DNA of 64,000 nucleotides, from the NCBI RefSeq assembly GCF_014200755.1, contig NZ_JACHCM010000005.1, positions 248,001 to 312,000 on the forward strand. The letters are read 5' to 3'. How positions within the stretch are numbered: the first letter of the stretch is position 1; every line of letters begins with the position of its first letter. The notes under the pieces were generated by a model. That model saw only the letters and a program-made list of their open reading frames with translations, was not told the origin of the DNA and made no database searches. The DNA comes from Rhodanobacter sp. ANJX3 (GTDB lineage: Bacteria > Pseudomonadota > Gammaproteobacteria > Xanthomonadales > Rhodanobacteraceae). Positions 45,151-54,360 of the stretch are shown one piece after another. Made by a program: the position numbers and the translations under genes.

Positions 45151-48015
45151 TCAGTGCACCGGCTGACCATCGCCGTCGATTACCTGCACCTCGCCCAGAT
45201 TCAGCGCGCGCACCGGCGCCTCGATTTTTTTCAGATCACCGACGATCACCCAGGTCATCGCGTCGGGTTTCACGATCTCCTTGATCGCTGTCTCGGCCGC
45301 CGCGGGGCTGATGCCTTCCAAGCGCGATTTCATCGTCTGGACGTAGTCATCGGGTCGGTCGTAAAGCACGATGCCCTGCATCGCACCGAGCACGTCGCCG
45401 GTGGTTTCGTAGCTGCCCGGCAGCGAGCGGATGCTTTGATCCTTGATCTTGGCGACTTCGGCATCGGTCAGCGGCTTGTCGGCAATCACCGCACGCGCCT
45501 CCTTCAGCACCTCGGCAGCGGACTCGGCCGTTTTGTCGGTCTGCACCGGCGCGTAAAATAGGAACGGCCGCTGGCCTTGCGCGTCCATCAGCAGGCTCTG
45601 TGCGCCGTAGGCCCAGCGTTTGTCTTCGCGCAGGTTCATGTTGAGCCGTGAGGTGAAGGTGCCACCGAAGGCGCCATTGGCCGTCTGGATGGCCAAATCG
45701 TCGACAGCCTTTGACGAAGGCGCCAGCAGACCGGCGAGAATCAGCGACTGCGGCGCATCGGCCCGATTGATCAGAAACACGCGCGGTTTGGGCTGCGCCG
45801 CCACGGCGGTCACGTTCTTTTTCGGCACGGCGGACTCGGGCGCCTTCCAGTCCCCGAAGGCCGCGTCGAGCTGCGGAATGATCTTGGCCAGCGTGGTGTC
45901 GCCGGCGACCAGGATTCTCACGTTGTCCGGCCGCAGCCAGTCCTGCTGAAAGGTGCCCAGATCCGCCGCCGTGAGCGAACGGATCGCCGCCTCGCTGCCC
46001 GTACCGGTGAACGGAATGCCGTAGGCGTGCTGGCTGCCGTAGAGAAGCGGCGGCAGCGTGCGCAGCGCCAGGCCAATCGGCTGAGTCTTTTCCTGTGCGA
46101 TGCCGGCCAGCCACTGACCCCGCACGCGCTCGATGTCGCCGTTATTGAACGCCGGATGGCGCACGATGTCGGCGAACAGCGTCAGCGATGGCTGCAGCTG
46201 ATCGTTAAGCGTGTCGAGCGACGCGGAGCAGGTGTCCAAACCGCAGCCCACCGAGGTCATGGCACCCAGACGCTGACGGCGCTTGGCGATTTCGACCGAA
46301 TCGAGATCCTTGGTGCTCTCGTTCATCAGCGTCGAGGTGAAGCTGGCGGTGCCAAGCTTGTGACCCCGATCCGCCGCGTATCCACTGTCGAACAGCAGCT
46401 CGACCTGAGTCACCGGAATGGTGTGGCGTTCGGCCAGAATCACCTCGATACCGTTCTTCAACTTGCCGCGTTCCAGCGGGGGAAAGCTCAGCGCAGGAAA
46501 CTGGCTGACCTCGGGCACGCCCTTGCGGCGATCGACCAGCGACTTGCCCACGCTGTATGCCCGCTTCGGCGGCAGCAGCGGTGCCGGACGATTGGCGGCG
46601 TCACTCAGGCCGACTACAGCCTTGTCTTCGACCGCGGGATCGAAATTCTTGCCGGCGGGCAGCACGGTCAGCTCGTAATCGCCCTTGCTCAGCCACTGAT
46701 CGGCTGCCTGCTTGACGCTGGCGATGCTCGCGCCAGCGGTGCGCGCCAGATCCTTTTTGTACGCGCCAGGATCACCGCGATACACCTGCCCCTGCGCCAG
46801 AATCACCGCCTTGCCGCTGAAGCCACCCACTTTCTCCAGGCCGCGGATGAAGTTGGCACGGCTGGCCACTTTGGCGCGGTCCAGTTCGTCCTGGGTCGGA
46901 CCGTCGGCGAGAAATTTTTTCAGCTCTTCGGCGATCACCGCCTCGACCATGGCCGGGTCGACGCCCTGCTTCACATCGGCCTGAATCTGGAACTGATTCG
47001 CCAGCGCAAAATCGCTGAGGCTGGCGGATACGTCGTCCACCAGCTTGTCCTGATAAACGAGGCGCTGGTAGAGCCGCGAAGTTTTGCCGCCGCCGAGCAC
47101 GGTCGACGCGAGATTGAGCTGGATCGCCGCATCGGTACCCAGCTGCGGCACCACCCAGGTACGCGTGATGCGCGGCTGCGCCACGTGATCGTGCTGCACG
47201 CCGCGGGTCGACGCGGCCAGCGGCGTGATCCACGGCTGCTGGCGCGCTACGGGCGGCCCGGCCGGAATATCGCCGAAATATTCGGCCGCCTTCTGCTTTG
47301 CCTGCGCCACGGTGATGTCGCCAGCCAGCACCAGCGTGGTGTTGGCGGCGCCGTAGTTGCTCTGGAACCACTGTTTGACGTCATCCAGCGACGCGGCATT
47401 GAGATCGTCCATCGAGCCGATGGTGTCGTGGTGGTACGGATGGTTGGCCGGATAGGTCTTGGCCAGGATGTTTTCGTCCACGCGACCGTAGGGACGGTTT
47501 TCGCCCTGCCTCTTTTCGTTCTGCACGACGCCGCGCTGGGTGTCCAGCTCCTTCTGGCCGATCGCGCCAAGCAGGTGACCCATGCGATCGGACTCCATCC
47601 ACAGCGCCATATCAAGCGCGGTGGTCGGAACCGTTTCAAAGTAATTGGTGCGATCAAACCAGGTCGTGCCGTTCTGGTCGGTGGCGCCGGCCAGTTCGAA
47701 CGGCTGGAAATAGGTGCCCTTGTGATTCTCCGAGCCGGAAAACATCAGGTGCTCGAACAGGTGCGCAAAACCGGTCTTGCCCGCGGGCTCATCGGCCGAG
47801 CCGATGTGATACCAGATGCCAACCGCGACCACGGGCGCCTTGTGATCCTCATGCACGACCACGGTGAGGCCGTTGGGCAACACGAAGCGTGTGTAAGCAA
47901 TGTCCGGAATTTGCAGCGCCGCCTCGTTATTCGCCGATGCGGCCGCGGGAAGCATGCTGCCACCGGCGAGAGCTAGCAGGCCGACGATCGCGAGAGCCAG
48001 GGATTTTCGTGCCAC
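45151..48015 (-). CDS. Exported M16-family zinc peptidase (tandem pitrilysin-type domains)
   Basis: The 954-aa protein starts with a signal peptide (ARKSLALAIVGLLALAGGSMLPAAASAN) and has two M16 halves. The first holds the inverted zinc motif FAHLFEHLMFSG (HXXEH) and the partner glutamate near LDTQRGVVQNEKRQ. The second has lost the motif (GTASFTSTLMNES) and is probably the inactive half. Such enzymes degrade peptides in the periplasm. The start is GTG at 48015, preceded by AAGGAG 7 nt upstream; the longer frame to 48102 has no such site. Confidence 0.9.
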   Translation of the reverse strand: MARKSLALAIVGLLALAGGSMLPAAASANNEAALQIPDIAYTRFVLPNGLTVVVHEDHKAPVVAVGIWYHIGSADEPAGKTGFAHLFEHLMFSGSENHKGTYFQPFELAGATDQNGTTWFDRTNYFETVPTTALDMALWMESDRMGHLLGAIGQKELDTQRGVVQNEKRQGENRPYGRVDENILAKTYPANHPYHHDTIGSMDDLNAASLDDVKQWFQSNYGAANTTLVLAGDITVAQAKQKAAEYFGDIPAGPPVARQQPWITPLAASTRGVQHDHVAQPRITRTWVVPQLGTDAAIQLNLASTVLGGGKTSRLYQRLVYQDKLVDDVSASLSDFALANQFQIQADVKQGVDPAMVEAVIAEELKKFLADGPTQDELDRAKVASRANFIRGLEKVGGFSGKAVILAQGQVYRGDPGAYKKDLARTAGASIASVKQAADQWLSKGDYELTVLPAGKNFDPAVEDKAVVGLSDAANRPAPLLPPKRAYSVGKSLVDRRKGVPEVSQFPALSFPPLERGKLKNGIEVILAERHTIPVTQVELLFDSGYAADRGHKLGTASFTSTLMNESTKDLDSVEIAKRRQRLGAMTSVGCGLDTCSASLDTLNDQLQPSLTLFADIVRHPAFNNGDIERVRGQWLAGIAQEKTQPIGLALRTLPPLLYGSQHAYGIPFTGTGSEAAIRSLTAADLGTFQQDWLRPDNVRILVAGDTTLAKIIPQLDAAFGDWKAPESAVPKKNVTAVAAQPKPRVFLINRADAPQSLILAGLLAPSSKAVDDLAIQTANGAFGGTFTSRLNMNLREDKRWAYGAQSLLMDAQGQRPFLFYAPVQTDKTAESAAEVLKEARAVIADKPLTDAEVAKIKDQSIRSLPGSYETTGDVLGAMQGIVLYDRPDDYVQTMKSRLEGISPAAAETAIKEIVKPDAMTWVIVGDLKKIEAPVRALNLGEVQVIDGDGQPVH

Positions 48016-48323
48016 GGTCGTACTCCTTGTTGCGTGGATGAAGACCGTCGAGGCTATCGGCGAGGGGATGCGTCCGCAATAGCTTACGGCCAGATTTTTC
48101 AAGCCGACTTTTCGTTGCTCGCGCCACTCGCCTCGGGTTGGTCGAAAACGTGTCCGGAGCTCTGTTCGGGAAGCGTCCGTCCGCTGTCCGCGGACAACGG
48201 CCCCGCATCATGCCAAAACACGAAAAGCCAGCTGCAGCGGGGCTTCGCAGCCATCGCACCGGTTGGCACGGCGATTGCCATATCTGGGTACAGGCCAACC
48301 GGCCTTTTCCCAGGAGAAACGCC
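48016..48323. other. Divergent promoter region between the M16 gene and the small membrane protein
   Basis: The 308-nt gap holds the leaders of two divergent genes and no supported coding sequence. It contains a perfect 12-bp palindrome, TGTCCGCGGACA at 48185-48196, which could bind a dimeric regulator. No terminator or repeat was seen. Confidence 0.5.
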
Positions 48324-48527
48324 ATGAAATTTGAAACCTTTATGCTTCGCGGCCTGTTCGTTGCGTGCTTCGCCGTGTGCGCGCTGATCATGGGTGCCAT
48401 GTTGAATGCCCGACCGCAGGGTTTGCAGCATGCCAATGGCAATCGAGTGGCCAGCGCCCTGCTGACGGCACCGACCGCGTGCGCGATGAAGCCCGACGGT
48501 GTTGTTTGCCCCGCAGTGCACGGCTGA
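48324..48527 (+). CDS. Small membrane protein, 67 aa
   Basis: The start ATG at 48324 has AGGAG 7 nt upstream, a strong ribosome site. The protein begins [28 protein letters not shown], one membrane helix or an uncleaved signal. It ends in a short tail with two cysteines ([17 protein letters not shown]) that could form a disulfide outside the cytoplasm. No family is recognised. It is divergent from the M16 protease and 55 nt upstream of trmL. Confidence 0.65.
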   Translation: MKFETFMLRGLFVACFAVCALIMGAMLNARPQGLQHANGNRVASALLTAPTACAMKPDGVVCPAVHG

Positions 48528-48582
48528 GTCTGTCGGATGCTGCCTAGCCGCGATACGCGTCGGGCTAAGCGATAATGGGCGG

Positions 48583-49053
48583 ATGCTGCAAGTCATCCTC
48601 TTCCGTCCCGAGATTCCGCCGAACACCGGCAACGTGATTCGCCTGTGTGCGAATACCGGCGCCGCGCTGCATCTGATCCGCCCGCTGGGCTTCGAACTGG
48701 ACGATGCGCGCCTGCGCCGCGCCGGGCTGGATTATCACGAGTACGCCAGCCTCAAGGTGCATGACGACCTTGCTACTTGCCTTGAGTCCATCGGCCAGCC
48801 ACGCGTGTTTGCCTTCACCACCAAGGGCCGGGTCGCCCATGTGGACGCGCGTTTTGCCGCAGGCGATGCGCTGCTGTTCGGCTGCGAAACCGCCGGCCTG
48901 CCGGCTGACGTGCTCGAAGCGATACCCGCCGAACGACGTCTGCGCCTGCCCATGCGCCCCGATAGCCGCAGCCTCAACCTGTCCAACACCGTGGCCATTG
49001 CCGTATACGAAGCATGGCGGCAGCTGGGCTTCGATGGCGCGATGCAGGTCTGA
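48583..49053 (+). CDS. trmL: tRNA (cytidine(34)-2'-O)-methyltransferase TrmL
   Basis: TrmL methylates the wobble 2'-O position of two leucine tRNAs. The 156-aa SPOUT enzyme has the family's blocks: [46 protein letters not shown] and the knot motif [11 protein letters not shown]...[30 protein letters not shown]. The start ATG is at 48583. Length is normal. ubiJ begins 27 nt downstream. Confidence 0.95.
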   Translation: MLQVILFRPEIPPNTGNVIRLCANTGAALHLIRPLGFELDDARLRRAGLDYHEYASLKVHDDLATCLESIGQPRVFAFTTKGRVAHVDARFAAGDALLFGCETAGLPADVLEAIPAERRLRLPMRPDSRSLNLSNTVAIAVYEAWRQLGFDGAMQV

Positions 49054-49080
49054 ACACGGCTGGCCGGCTACAATCGCCGG

Positions 49081-49740
49081 ATGACCGACGCCACTCCCAA
49101 CTCCTGGCTGCCGCCACCGCTGCGCCGACTCGCCGGCCGCGCGCTGGAAACTGCGCTGAACCATACGCTGTCGCTGGATCCGGATACGCAGCAGCGGCTG
49201 ATCGCGCTGAACGGTCGCCGCGTATTGCTGCATCTTCGCGGACCGGAAATCGCGTTGGCCGTCACCGTGGAAGATGGACATCTGAAAGTCGGTCCGCCGG
49301 ACGAAAACGCATCCGGTAGCCAGCTGCGCGTTGCCGCCACGCCGGGCAGCCTGCTGGCGATGCTGTTCAAACGCGACGATGACGGCATTTCGCCGGGCAA
49401 AGTCGACATTGCCGGTGACGCCGAGCTGGCGCGTCGACTGGAAAAACTCTCTACCGCCTTCGCGCCCGATTTCGAAGAGGCGTTTGCGCGCACCTTCGGC
49501 GATGTGCTCGGCGTACCCATCGCCAAGGCCGTGCGCAAAGCGCTCGCCCACGCGAAGGAAACCGCCGCACACCTGACCGAAGACAGCGCCGACTGGCTGC
49601 GCGAAGAGTCTCGTCTCGCACTGGCACCGGGCGAAGTCGAAGGCTTTCTCGACGGAGTGGATACGCTGCGCGAGCGCAGCGAGCGACTGGAATCGCGCGT
49701 GCAGCGGCTGGCTCGCCGCCTGCAGGACAACGCCGCATGA
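49081..49740 (+). CDS. ubiJ: Ubiquinone biosynthesis accessory factor UbiJ
   Basis: UbiJ binds hydrophobic ubiquinone intermediates through an SCP2 domain within the Ubi complex. The 219-aa protein shows this domain at the N-terminus ([33 protein letters not shown]...[35 protein letters not shown]) and a C-terminal helical coil ([22 protein letters not shown]). Its stop overlaps the start of ubiB by four bases (ATGA), so the pair is translationally coupled. ubiE is not adjacent here. Confidence 0.9.
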   Translation: MTDATPNSWLPPPLRRLAGRALETALNHTLSLDPDTQQRLIALNGRRVLLHLRGPEIALAVTVEDGHLKVGPPDENASGSQLRVAATPGSLLAMLFKRDDDGISPGKVDIAGDAELARRLEKLSTAFAPDFEEAFARTFGDVLGVPIAKAVRKALAHAKETAAHLTEDSADWLREESRLALAPGEVEGFLDGVDTLRERSERLESRVQRLARRLQDNAA

Positions 49741-51386
49741 TGCCCCTGCGCGTGGTGCCGGGCCTGCTGCGGGTCATCTCGATCTTGCTGGCGTACCGCG
49801 TCGACGAAATGGTCGGCGAGGAAAAGGGCGTCAATCCGCTGAAGTTCTTCCGTCCGCTCGCTGCCAAACCGCGCGTGGACGTTGGCCCGCTGTCGCGCGG
49901 CGAACGCCTGCGGCTGGCGATGACCGAGCTGGGGCCGATCTTCGTCAAAGCCGGCCAGGTAATGTCGACGCGACGCGACCTGATTCCAGCGGACATCGCC
50001 GACGAGCTGTCGCTGCTGCAGGATCGGGTCGAGCCGTTTCCTGGCAGCGAGGCGCGCGCCATCGTCGAGCGTGAACTCAAGTCGCCGATTGGCCTTCTAT
50101 ACGGCCATTTTGATGAAACGCCGCTGGCCTCGGCGTCGATCGCCCAGGTGCATGCCGCGACACTGCACGACGGCAGCAAGGTCGTGGTCAAGGTGTTGCG
50201 GCCGGGCATCGATCGACGGATCGCGCGCGACGTGCGCCTGCTGCGTTCGCTGGCCGAGCTGGCGCAGCGCTGGCATCCGAGGGCCGACAAGATACGCCCG
50301 CTGGAAATCGTGGCCGAAGTCGAGAAGATGCTCGAGAACGAGCTCGACCTTCAGCGCGAAGGCGCCAGCGCCAGCCTGCTCAAGCGCAACTTCGCCAGCG
50401 GTTTCGACCTCTACGTGCCGGCCGTGTATTGGGACCTGACGGCCGAGCGCGTGCTGACGCTGGAGCGCGTCTACGGCATCAGCACCGACGACGTGGCGGC
50501 CATCGACGCGGCGGGACTCGATCGCAAGAAGCTGGCCGTCAAGGGCGTGCGGATTTTCTACGAGCAGGTGTTTCGCGACAATTTTTTTCACGCCGACGCG
50601 CACCCGGGCAATATCTGGGTTGACCCCGCGCGGCTGGAAGAGCCACGCTTCATCGCGCTCGACTTCGGCATCATGGGATCGCTGCCGGAAACCGACCAGT
50701 ATTTTCTGGCGCAGAATTTCATCGCGCTGTTCGAGCGCGATTACGCGCGCATCGCGCAGCTGCACGTGGAAGCCGGCTGGATGCCGGCAAATCTGCGGAT
50801 CGATGAACTGGAGGCCGCGATTCGCACGGTGTGCGAGCCCTACTTCACCCGGCCGCTGTCGCAGATTTCGCTCGCCGACCTCGTCGTGAAGCTTTTCCGC
50901 ACCGCCCAGCGCTTCGAGCTGACCCTGCAGCCGCAGCTGATCCTGCTGCAGAAGACCCTGCTGAATATCGAAGGCGTCGGCCGCCTGCTCGATCCGGACA
51001 TCGACATCTGGGCGGTGGCGCATCCGGTGCTCAAGCGCATCCTGCGCGAACGCTACAGTCCGCTGCGCACGTTGCGCGAAGCGCGCAAACGCCTGCCGGT
51101 GTGGCTGCACGACGCTCCGCAGTTTCCCGAGCTCGTGCGCGACGCGCTGCGCCAGCTCGGTCGCGGTGAACAGCGCAGCGTGCCCGATCCACAGTGGCTG
51201 AAACTGCAGCAGGACAGTGCCCGCCAGCAGCAGCGGCTCATCGCCTGCAGCCTGCTCGGCAGCTCGCTGATGATCAGCGCAGCCCTGCTGTGGACGCTGG
51301 CGCCGCAGCACGGCTCGCTGCCGCCCATGCTTGAGAGCATCGCCGGACTGATCGCCTTTGCCGTCGGCTGGCCGCGCTCGCGCTGA
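49737..51386 (+). CDS. ubiB: Ubiquinone biosynthesis regulatory kinase-like protein UbiB
   Basis: UbiB is an ABC1/ADCK ATPase needed for ubiquinone synthesis. The 549-aa protein has the hallmark KxGQ motif ([19 protein letters not shown]), the Ala-rich loop [14 protein letters not shown], the ATP lysine in VVVKVLRPG, ExD in NELDLQREG, and the catalytic loop [12 protein letters not shown] with ALDFGIMG. Two hydrophobic helices end the protein. It overlaps ubiJ by four bases. The start is the first of two adjacent ATG codons. Confidence 0.96.
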   Translation: MMPLRVVPGLLRVISILLAYRVDEMVGEEKGVNPLKFFRPLAAKPRVDVGPLSRGERLRLAMTELGPIFVKAGQVMSTRRDLIPADIADELSLLQDRVEPFPGSEARAIVERELKSPIGLLYGHFDETPLASASIAQVHAATLHDGSKVVVKVLRPGIDRRIARDVRLLRSLAELAQRWHPRADKIRPLEIVAEVEKMLENELDLQREGASASLLKRNFASGFDLYVPAVYWDLTAERVLTLERVYGISTDDVAAIDAAGLDRKKLAVKGVRIFYEQVFRDNFFHADAHPGNIWVDPARLEEPRFIALDFGIMGSLPETDQYFLAQNFIALFERDYARIAQLHVEAGWMPANLRIDELEAAIRTVCEPYFTRPLSQISLADLVVKLFRTAQRFELTLQPQLILLQKTLLNIEGVGRLLDPDIDIWAVAHPVLKRILRERYSPLRTLREARKRLPVWLHDAPQFPELVRDALRQLGRGEQRSVPDPQWLKLQQDSARQQQRLIACSLLGSSLMISAALLWTLAPQHGSLPPMLESIAGLIAFAVGWPRSR

Positions 51387-51395
51387 TTGTTGCAG

Positions 51396-52166
51396 ATGAT
51401 CGAGATTCTGTATCAGGACGAGGCGCTGATCGCCGTCAACAAGCCGGCTGGTCTGGCGGTGCACCGATCGAAGATGGTCGGCAACGCCGAGGAATTTTTG
51501 ATCGACCGGCTGCGCGAGCAGCTCGGTGGCAACGTCTACCTTGCGCACCGGCTGGATCGCGCCACCAGCGGTGTGTTATTGATCGCCCGCTCCAGTGAGA
51601 TGGCCGCCGCGCTCGGCGAGCAGTTCATGGGGCGCTCGGTGCGCAAGCAGTATCTCGCCGTGGTGCGCGGCTGGCCGGAGCCCGAGGAAGGGCTGATCGA
51701 CTATGCGCTGCCGGGTTCGCGCGAAACCGGGCCGCGACGCGAGGCCAGCACCCGTTATCAGCGGTTGGCGACGATCGAGGTGCCGATCGAGCTGGGCCGC
51801 TATCCGCAGCAGCGCTATGCGCTGGTTCAGGCCGAGCCGCTGACGGGGCGCTTCCGCCAGATCCGCAAGCATCTGGCGCATATCCACCATCCGGTGATCG
51901 GCGACTGCCAGCACGGCCGCGGCGATCACAACCGCCTGTACAAGCAGTATTTCGGCTGCCACCGCATGCTGCTGCATGCGCGGCGACTGCGGTTTGCGCA
52001 TCCGCTGGACGGGCGGCCGATGGTCATCGACGCTGCGTTGGATCGCGAATACAGCGATCTGTTGGCGCGGTTCGGCTGGTCGCTTCCACCCCTCGACCAC
52101 GATTTCACTGACGCGGCCACCATGCCGCCCGATCCACCCACGGCAGCGGACGCGCGCGCCAGCTAA
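51396..52166 (+). CDS. truC: tRNA pseudouridine(65) synthase TruC (RluA family)
   Basis: TruC converts uridine 65 of some tRNAs to pseudouridine. The 256-aa protein begins MIEILYQDEALIAVNKPAGLAVHRS and has the catalytic motif YLAHRLDRATSGVLLIA with the essential aspartate. The family block FGCHRMLLHARRLRFAHPLDG and the segment GRYPQQRYALVQAEPLTGRFRQIRKHLAH fit TruC best. The ATG at 51396 is preferred to a TTG at 51387. It begins 9 nt after the ubiB stop. Confidence 0.9.
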   Translation: MIEILYQDEALIAVNKPAGLAVHRSKMVGNAEEFLIDRLREQLGGNVYLAHRLDRATSGVLLIARSSEMAAALGEQFMGRSVRKQYLAVVRGWPEPEEGLIDYALPGSRETGPRREASTRYQRLATIEVPIELGRYPQQRYALVQAEPLTGRFRQIRKHLAHIHHPVIGDCQHGRGDHNRLYKQYFGCHRMLLHARRLRFAHPLDGRPMVIDAALDREYSDLLARFGWSLPPLDHDFTDAATMPPDPPTAADARAS

Positions 52167-52175
52167 ACTCCGCGC

Positions 52176-52598
52176 ATGTTGATCGTCAGCCACAGCATCA
52201 GCGTACCGGAGTCCGAGCTGGTCGAGCGCTTTTTGCGCGCCGACGGCCCGGGCGGCCAGCATGTGAACCGCACCGAGAGCGCGGTCGAATTGCGCTTCGA
52301 CGTCGTCCACTCGCCGTCGCTGCCCGAAGCGATACGGGAGCGCCTGCTGGCGCGTCGCGATCGCCGCCTGACCGGCGATGGCGTGCTGGTGATACAGGGC
52401 CGTCGCTTTCGCGATCAGGGCCGCAACCGCGACGACGTGCGCGAGCGGCTGGTCGAAATCATTCGCGACGTGCTGGTGCCGCCTAAAAAACGCCTGGCGA
52501 CCAAACCCACCCGCGCCTCGAAGGAGCGCCGCCTGGTCGGCAAGCAGCAGCGCGGCAAGACCAAGCAGAACCGCTCGCGCCAGTGGTCGCCCGAGTGA
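52176..52598 (+). CDS. arfB: Alternative ribosome-rescue factor ArfB (peptidyl-tRNA hydrolase)
   Basis: ArfB releases stalled ribosomes by hydrolysing peptidyl-tRNA. The 140-aa protein has the release-factor GGQ motif in DGPGGQHVNRTESAVELRFD and a basic C-terminal tail (KKRLATKPTRASKERRLVGKQQRGKTKQNRSRQW) that in known members enters the mRNA channel. Length fits the family. It lies 9 nt after truC and overlaps the next gene's start. Confidence 0.94.
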   Translation: MLIVSHSISVPESELVERFLRADGPGGQHVNRTESAVELRFDVVHSPSLPEAIRERLLARRDRRLTGDGVLVIQGRRFRDQGRNRDDVRERLVEIIRDVLVPPKKRLATKPTRASKERRLVGKQQRGKTKQNRSRQWSPE

Positions 52599-53182
52599 GT
52601 ACGGTACCGCCGCTGCCGCCGCAGGCACCGCGCATCGACAGCCGCTTCTGGCCCTGGCTGTGCCGGGGACTGCTCCACCTCGGCGGCTGGCGCCTGCTAG
52701 GCGAGTTTCCCGATCTGCCGAAGCTGATCGTCATCGGCGCTCCGCACTCCAGCTACTGGGACGGCGTGTGGGGATTGCTGATGAAGGTGGCGCTCGGCGT
52801 GGATGTCAACATCATGATCAAGCGCGAGGTACTGCGAAGCCCGCTTGGCCTGATTCTTCGCCCGATCGGCTGTATCCCCATCGACCGCCGCGCAGCGACC
52901 GACGTGGTCGGCCAGATGACCGCGCGCTTTGCCCGCAAGCCGCGCATGTGGCTGGGCATCACGCCCGAGGGCACGCGCAAACCGGTGACGCAATGGAAAA
53001 CCGGCTTCCTGCGTATTGCCTATGCGGCGAAGGTGCCGGTGCTGCCGGTGTTTTTCGACTATCCGAGCAAGACCTTTACGCTCGGCCAGCCGTTTTATCC
53101 GGCCGGCGACCTCGACGCCGACATGCTCGCGATACGCGCGCTGTTCCGTGGTTATCACGGTAAATACCGCGACACCGAATAA
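52595..53182 (+). CDS. Lysophospholipid acyltransferase family protein
   Basis: The 195-aa protein has the acyltransferase motifs GAPHSSYWDGVWG (HX4D), a substrate loop with IPIDRR, and LGITPEGTRKPVTQWKTGFLRIAYAAKVPVLPV. These are features of PlsC-type enzymes, which acylate lysophospholipids, although this branch is small and of uncertain substrate. The GTG at 52595 overlaps the arfB stop (GTGA) and gives the family start; a GTG at 52583 is also in frame. The gene ends 15 nt from the convergent LysR gene. Confidence 0.88.
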   Translation: MSTVPPLPPQAPRIDSRFWPWLCRGLLHLGGWRLLGEFPDLPKLIVIGAPHSSYWDGVWGLLMKVALGVDVNIMIKREVLRSPLGLILRPIGCIPIDRRAATDVVGQMTARFARKPRMWLGITPEGTRKPVTQWKTGFLRIAYAAKVPVLPVFFDYPSKTFTLGQPFYPAGDLDADMLAIRALFRGYHGKYRDTE

Positions 53183-53197
53183 GCTTCAACAGGATCC

Positions 53198-54238
53198 TCA
53201 GCGCTGGGAGTGCCCCGACTCGTCATAGTCGCGGGCCAGCAGGCCCGGACGAATCAGATCGACGAAGGCGCGCGCCTCGGTGCTGAGGAATTTGCCCTTG
53301 CGGATCACCACACCGTAGCTGCGCTGCGGGAAATACTGCTTCATGTTGCGCACGGCCAGTCGACCGGCATCGGCCTTGGTGATGCAGATGCCGGTGACGA
53401 TGGAGATGCCCAACCCCATCGCCACGTATTCCTTGATCACATCCCAGCCGCCCACTTCGATCGCCACGTGATACGGCACCTGGCGCTGCTGAAACACCAG
53501 ATCGACCAGACGATAGGTCGACAGCCGCTGCGGCGGCAGGATGAGGCCGAAGGCCGACAGATCCTCCAGCGCGATTTTCTCCTTGGCCGCCAGCGGATGA
53601 TCGAGCGGCATGATCAGCATGGGGTCGTAGTGATGCACCGGTTCCCACGCGATGTCGTTGGGGACGTCGAGCATCGAACCGACGGCGAAATCCGCCTCGT
53701 CCGCCCGCAGCATCGCCAGGCCGTCCTTGCCGGTGACGTTGGCCAGCTGCAGATGCACGGCCGGATAGCGATCGCGATAGCGCCGCACCAGCTCGGGCAG
53801 CAGGTACTGGATGGTCGAGGTGCCGGCCGCGATGGTCAGACGACCGCCCTGCAGGCCTTTCACCCTCGTCTGGAAATCGCGGTCCAGCGTGTCCCAGCCT
53901 TCGACCAGCGGGCGCGCCAGCTCGTACAGGGCTTCGCCTGCATCGGTGAGGTTGATGCGGCGGCGGCGGCGTTCGACCAAGCTCGCACCGAGTTCGCGTT
54001 CAAGCGCCTGTAATTGAAGGGTAATGGTTGGCTGCGAGAGGTAGAGCGACTCGGCCGCGCGGGTCAACGAGCCCAGTTTCACCATGGCGACAAAGGCTTT
54101 GAGCTGCTTGTGGCGATTGCCCTTGTAATAGAAGCGCTCCGCGCTTTGCTCGTTGGCTGAGTCGCCCGCGCCCGCTTTTTTTACCGTGCGCTTACGTATG
54201 GTTTTCCCTTCATTCATCGCGACAGCGGGCTTTTTCAT
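53198..54238 (-). CDS. LysR-family transcriptional regulator next to the glyoxylate shunt genes
   Basis: The 346-aa protein has a basic N-terminal extension of about 40 residues (MKKPAVAMNEGKTIRKRTVKKAGAG). A LysR winged helix follows (RHKQLKAFVAMVKLGSLTRAAESLYLSQPTITLQLQALERELGASLVERRRRRINLTDAG), then a substrate-binding domain with the GGRLTIAAGTSTIQYLLPELVRRYRDRYP pattern. It is divergent from aceB, with a perfect inverted repeat between them, so it is likely the aceBA regulator. The inducer is unknown. An ATG seven codons in (54217) is an alternative start. Confidence 0.9.
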   Translation of the reverse strand: MKKPAVAMNEGKTIRKRTVKKAGAGDSANEQSAERFYYKGNRHKQLKAFVAMVKLGSLTRAAESLYLSQPTITLQLQALERELGASLVERRRRRINLTDAGEALYELARPLVEGWDTLDRDFQTRVKGLQGGRLTIAAGTSTIQYLLPELVRRYRDRYPAVHLQLANVTGKDGLAMLRADEADFAVGSMLDVPNDIAWEPVHHYDPMLIMPLDHPLAAKEKIALEDLSAFGLILPPQRLSTYRLVDLVFQQRQVPYHVAIEVGGWDVIKEYVAMGLGISIVTGICITKADAGRLAVRNMKQYFPQRSYGVVIRKGKFLSTEARAFVDLIRPGLLARDYDESGHSQR

Positions 54239-54250
54239 GGCGTTTCTTCA

Positions 54251-54286
54251 ATACGTTAGCGTATGTATTATCAATGCTAATACATA
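54251..54286. promoter_or_regulatory. Operator candidate between the LysR gene and aceB
   Basis: TATGTATTA (54262-54270) and TAATACATA (54278-54286) form a perfect 9-bp inverted repeat with a 7-nt spacer. A palindrome, ATACG-TTAG-CGTAT (54251-54264), overlaps it. It lies 13 nt from the LysR start and about 75 nt from aceB, the expected place for a LysR site controlling both directions. The sequence is AT-rich, unlike its surroundings. Confidence 0.6.
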
Positions 54287-54360
54287 TGATTGAAACATTC
54301 ACTTTGTCAAACACTGATGCTTAGCCTAGCTTGAAGGTCCCACGAAGACGAGGTGCGGTC

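Noticed and set aside
46027..47976. 649-codon plus-strand frame opposite the M16 peptidase gene
   Set aside because: The M16 protein on the other strand has the zinc motif and signal peptide; the plus-strand frame has no recognisable domain.
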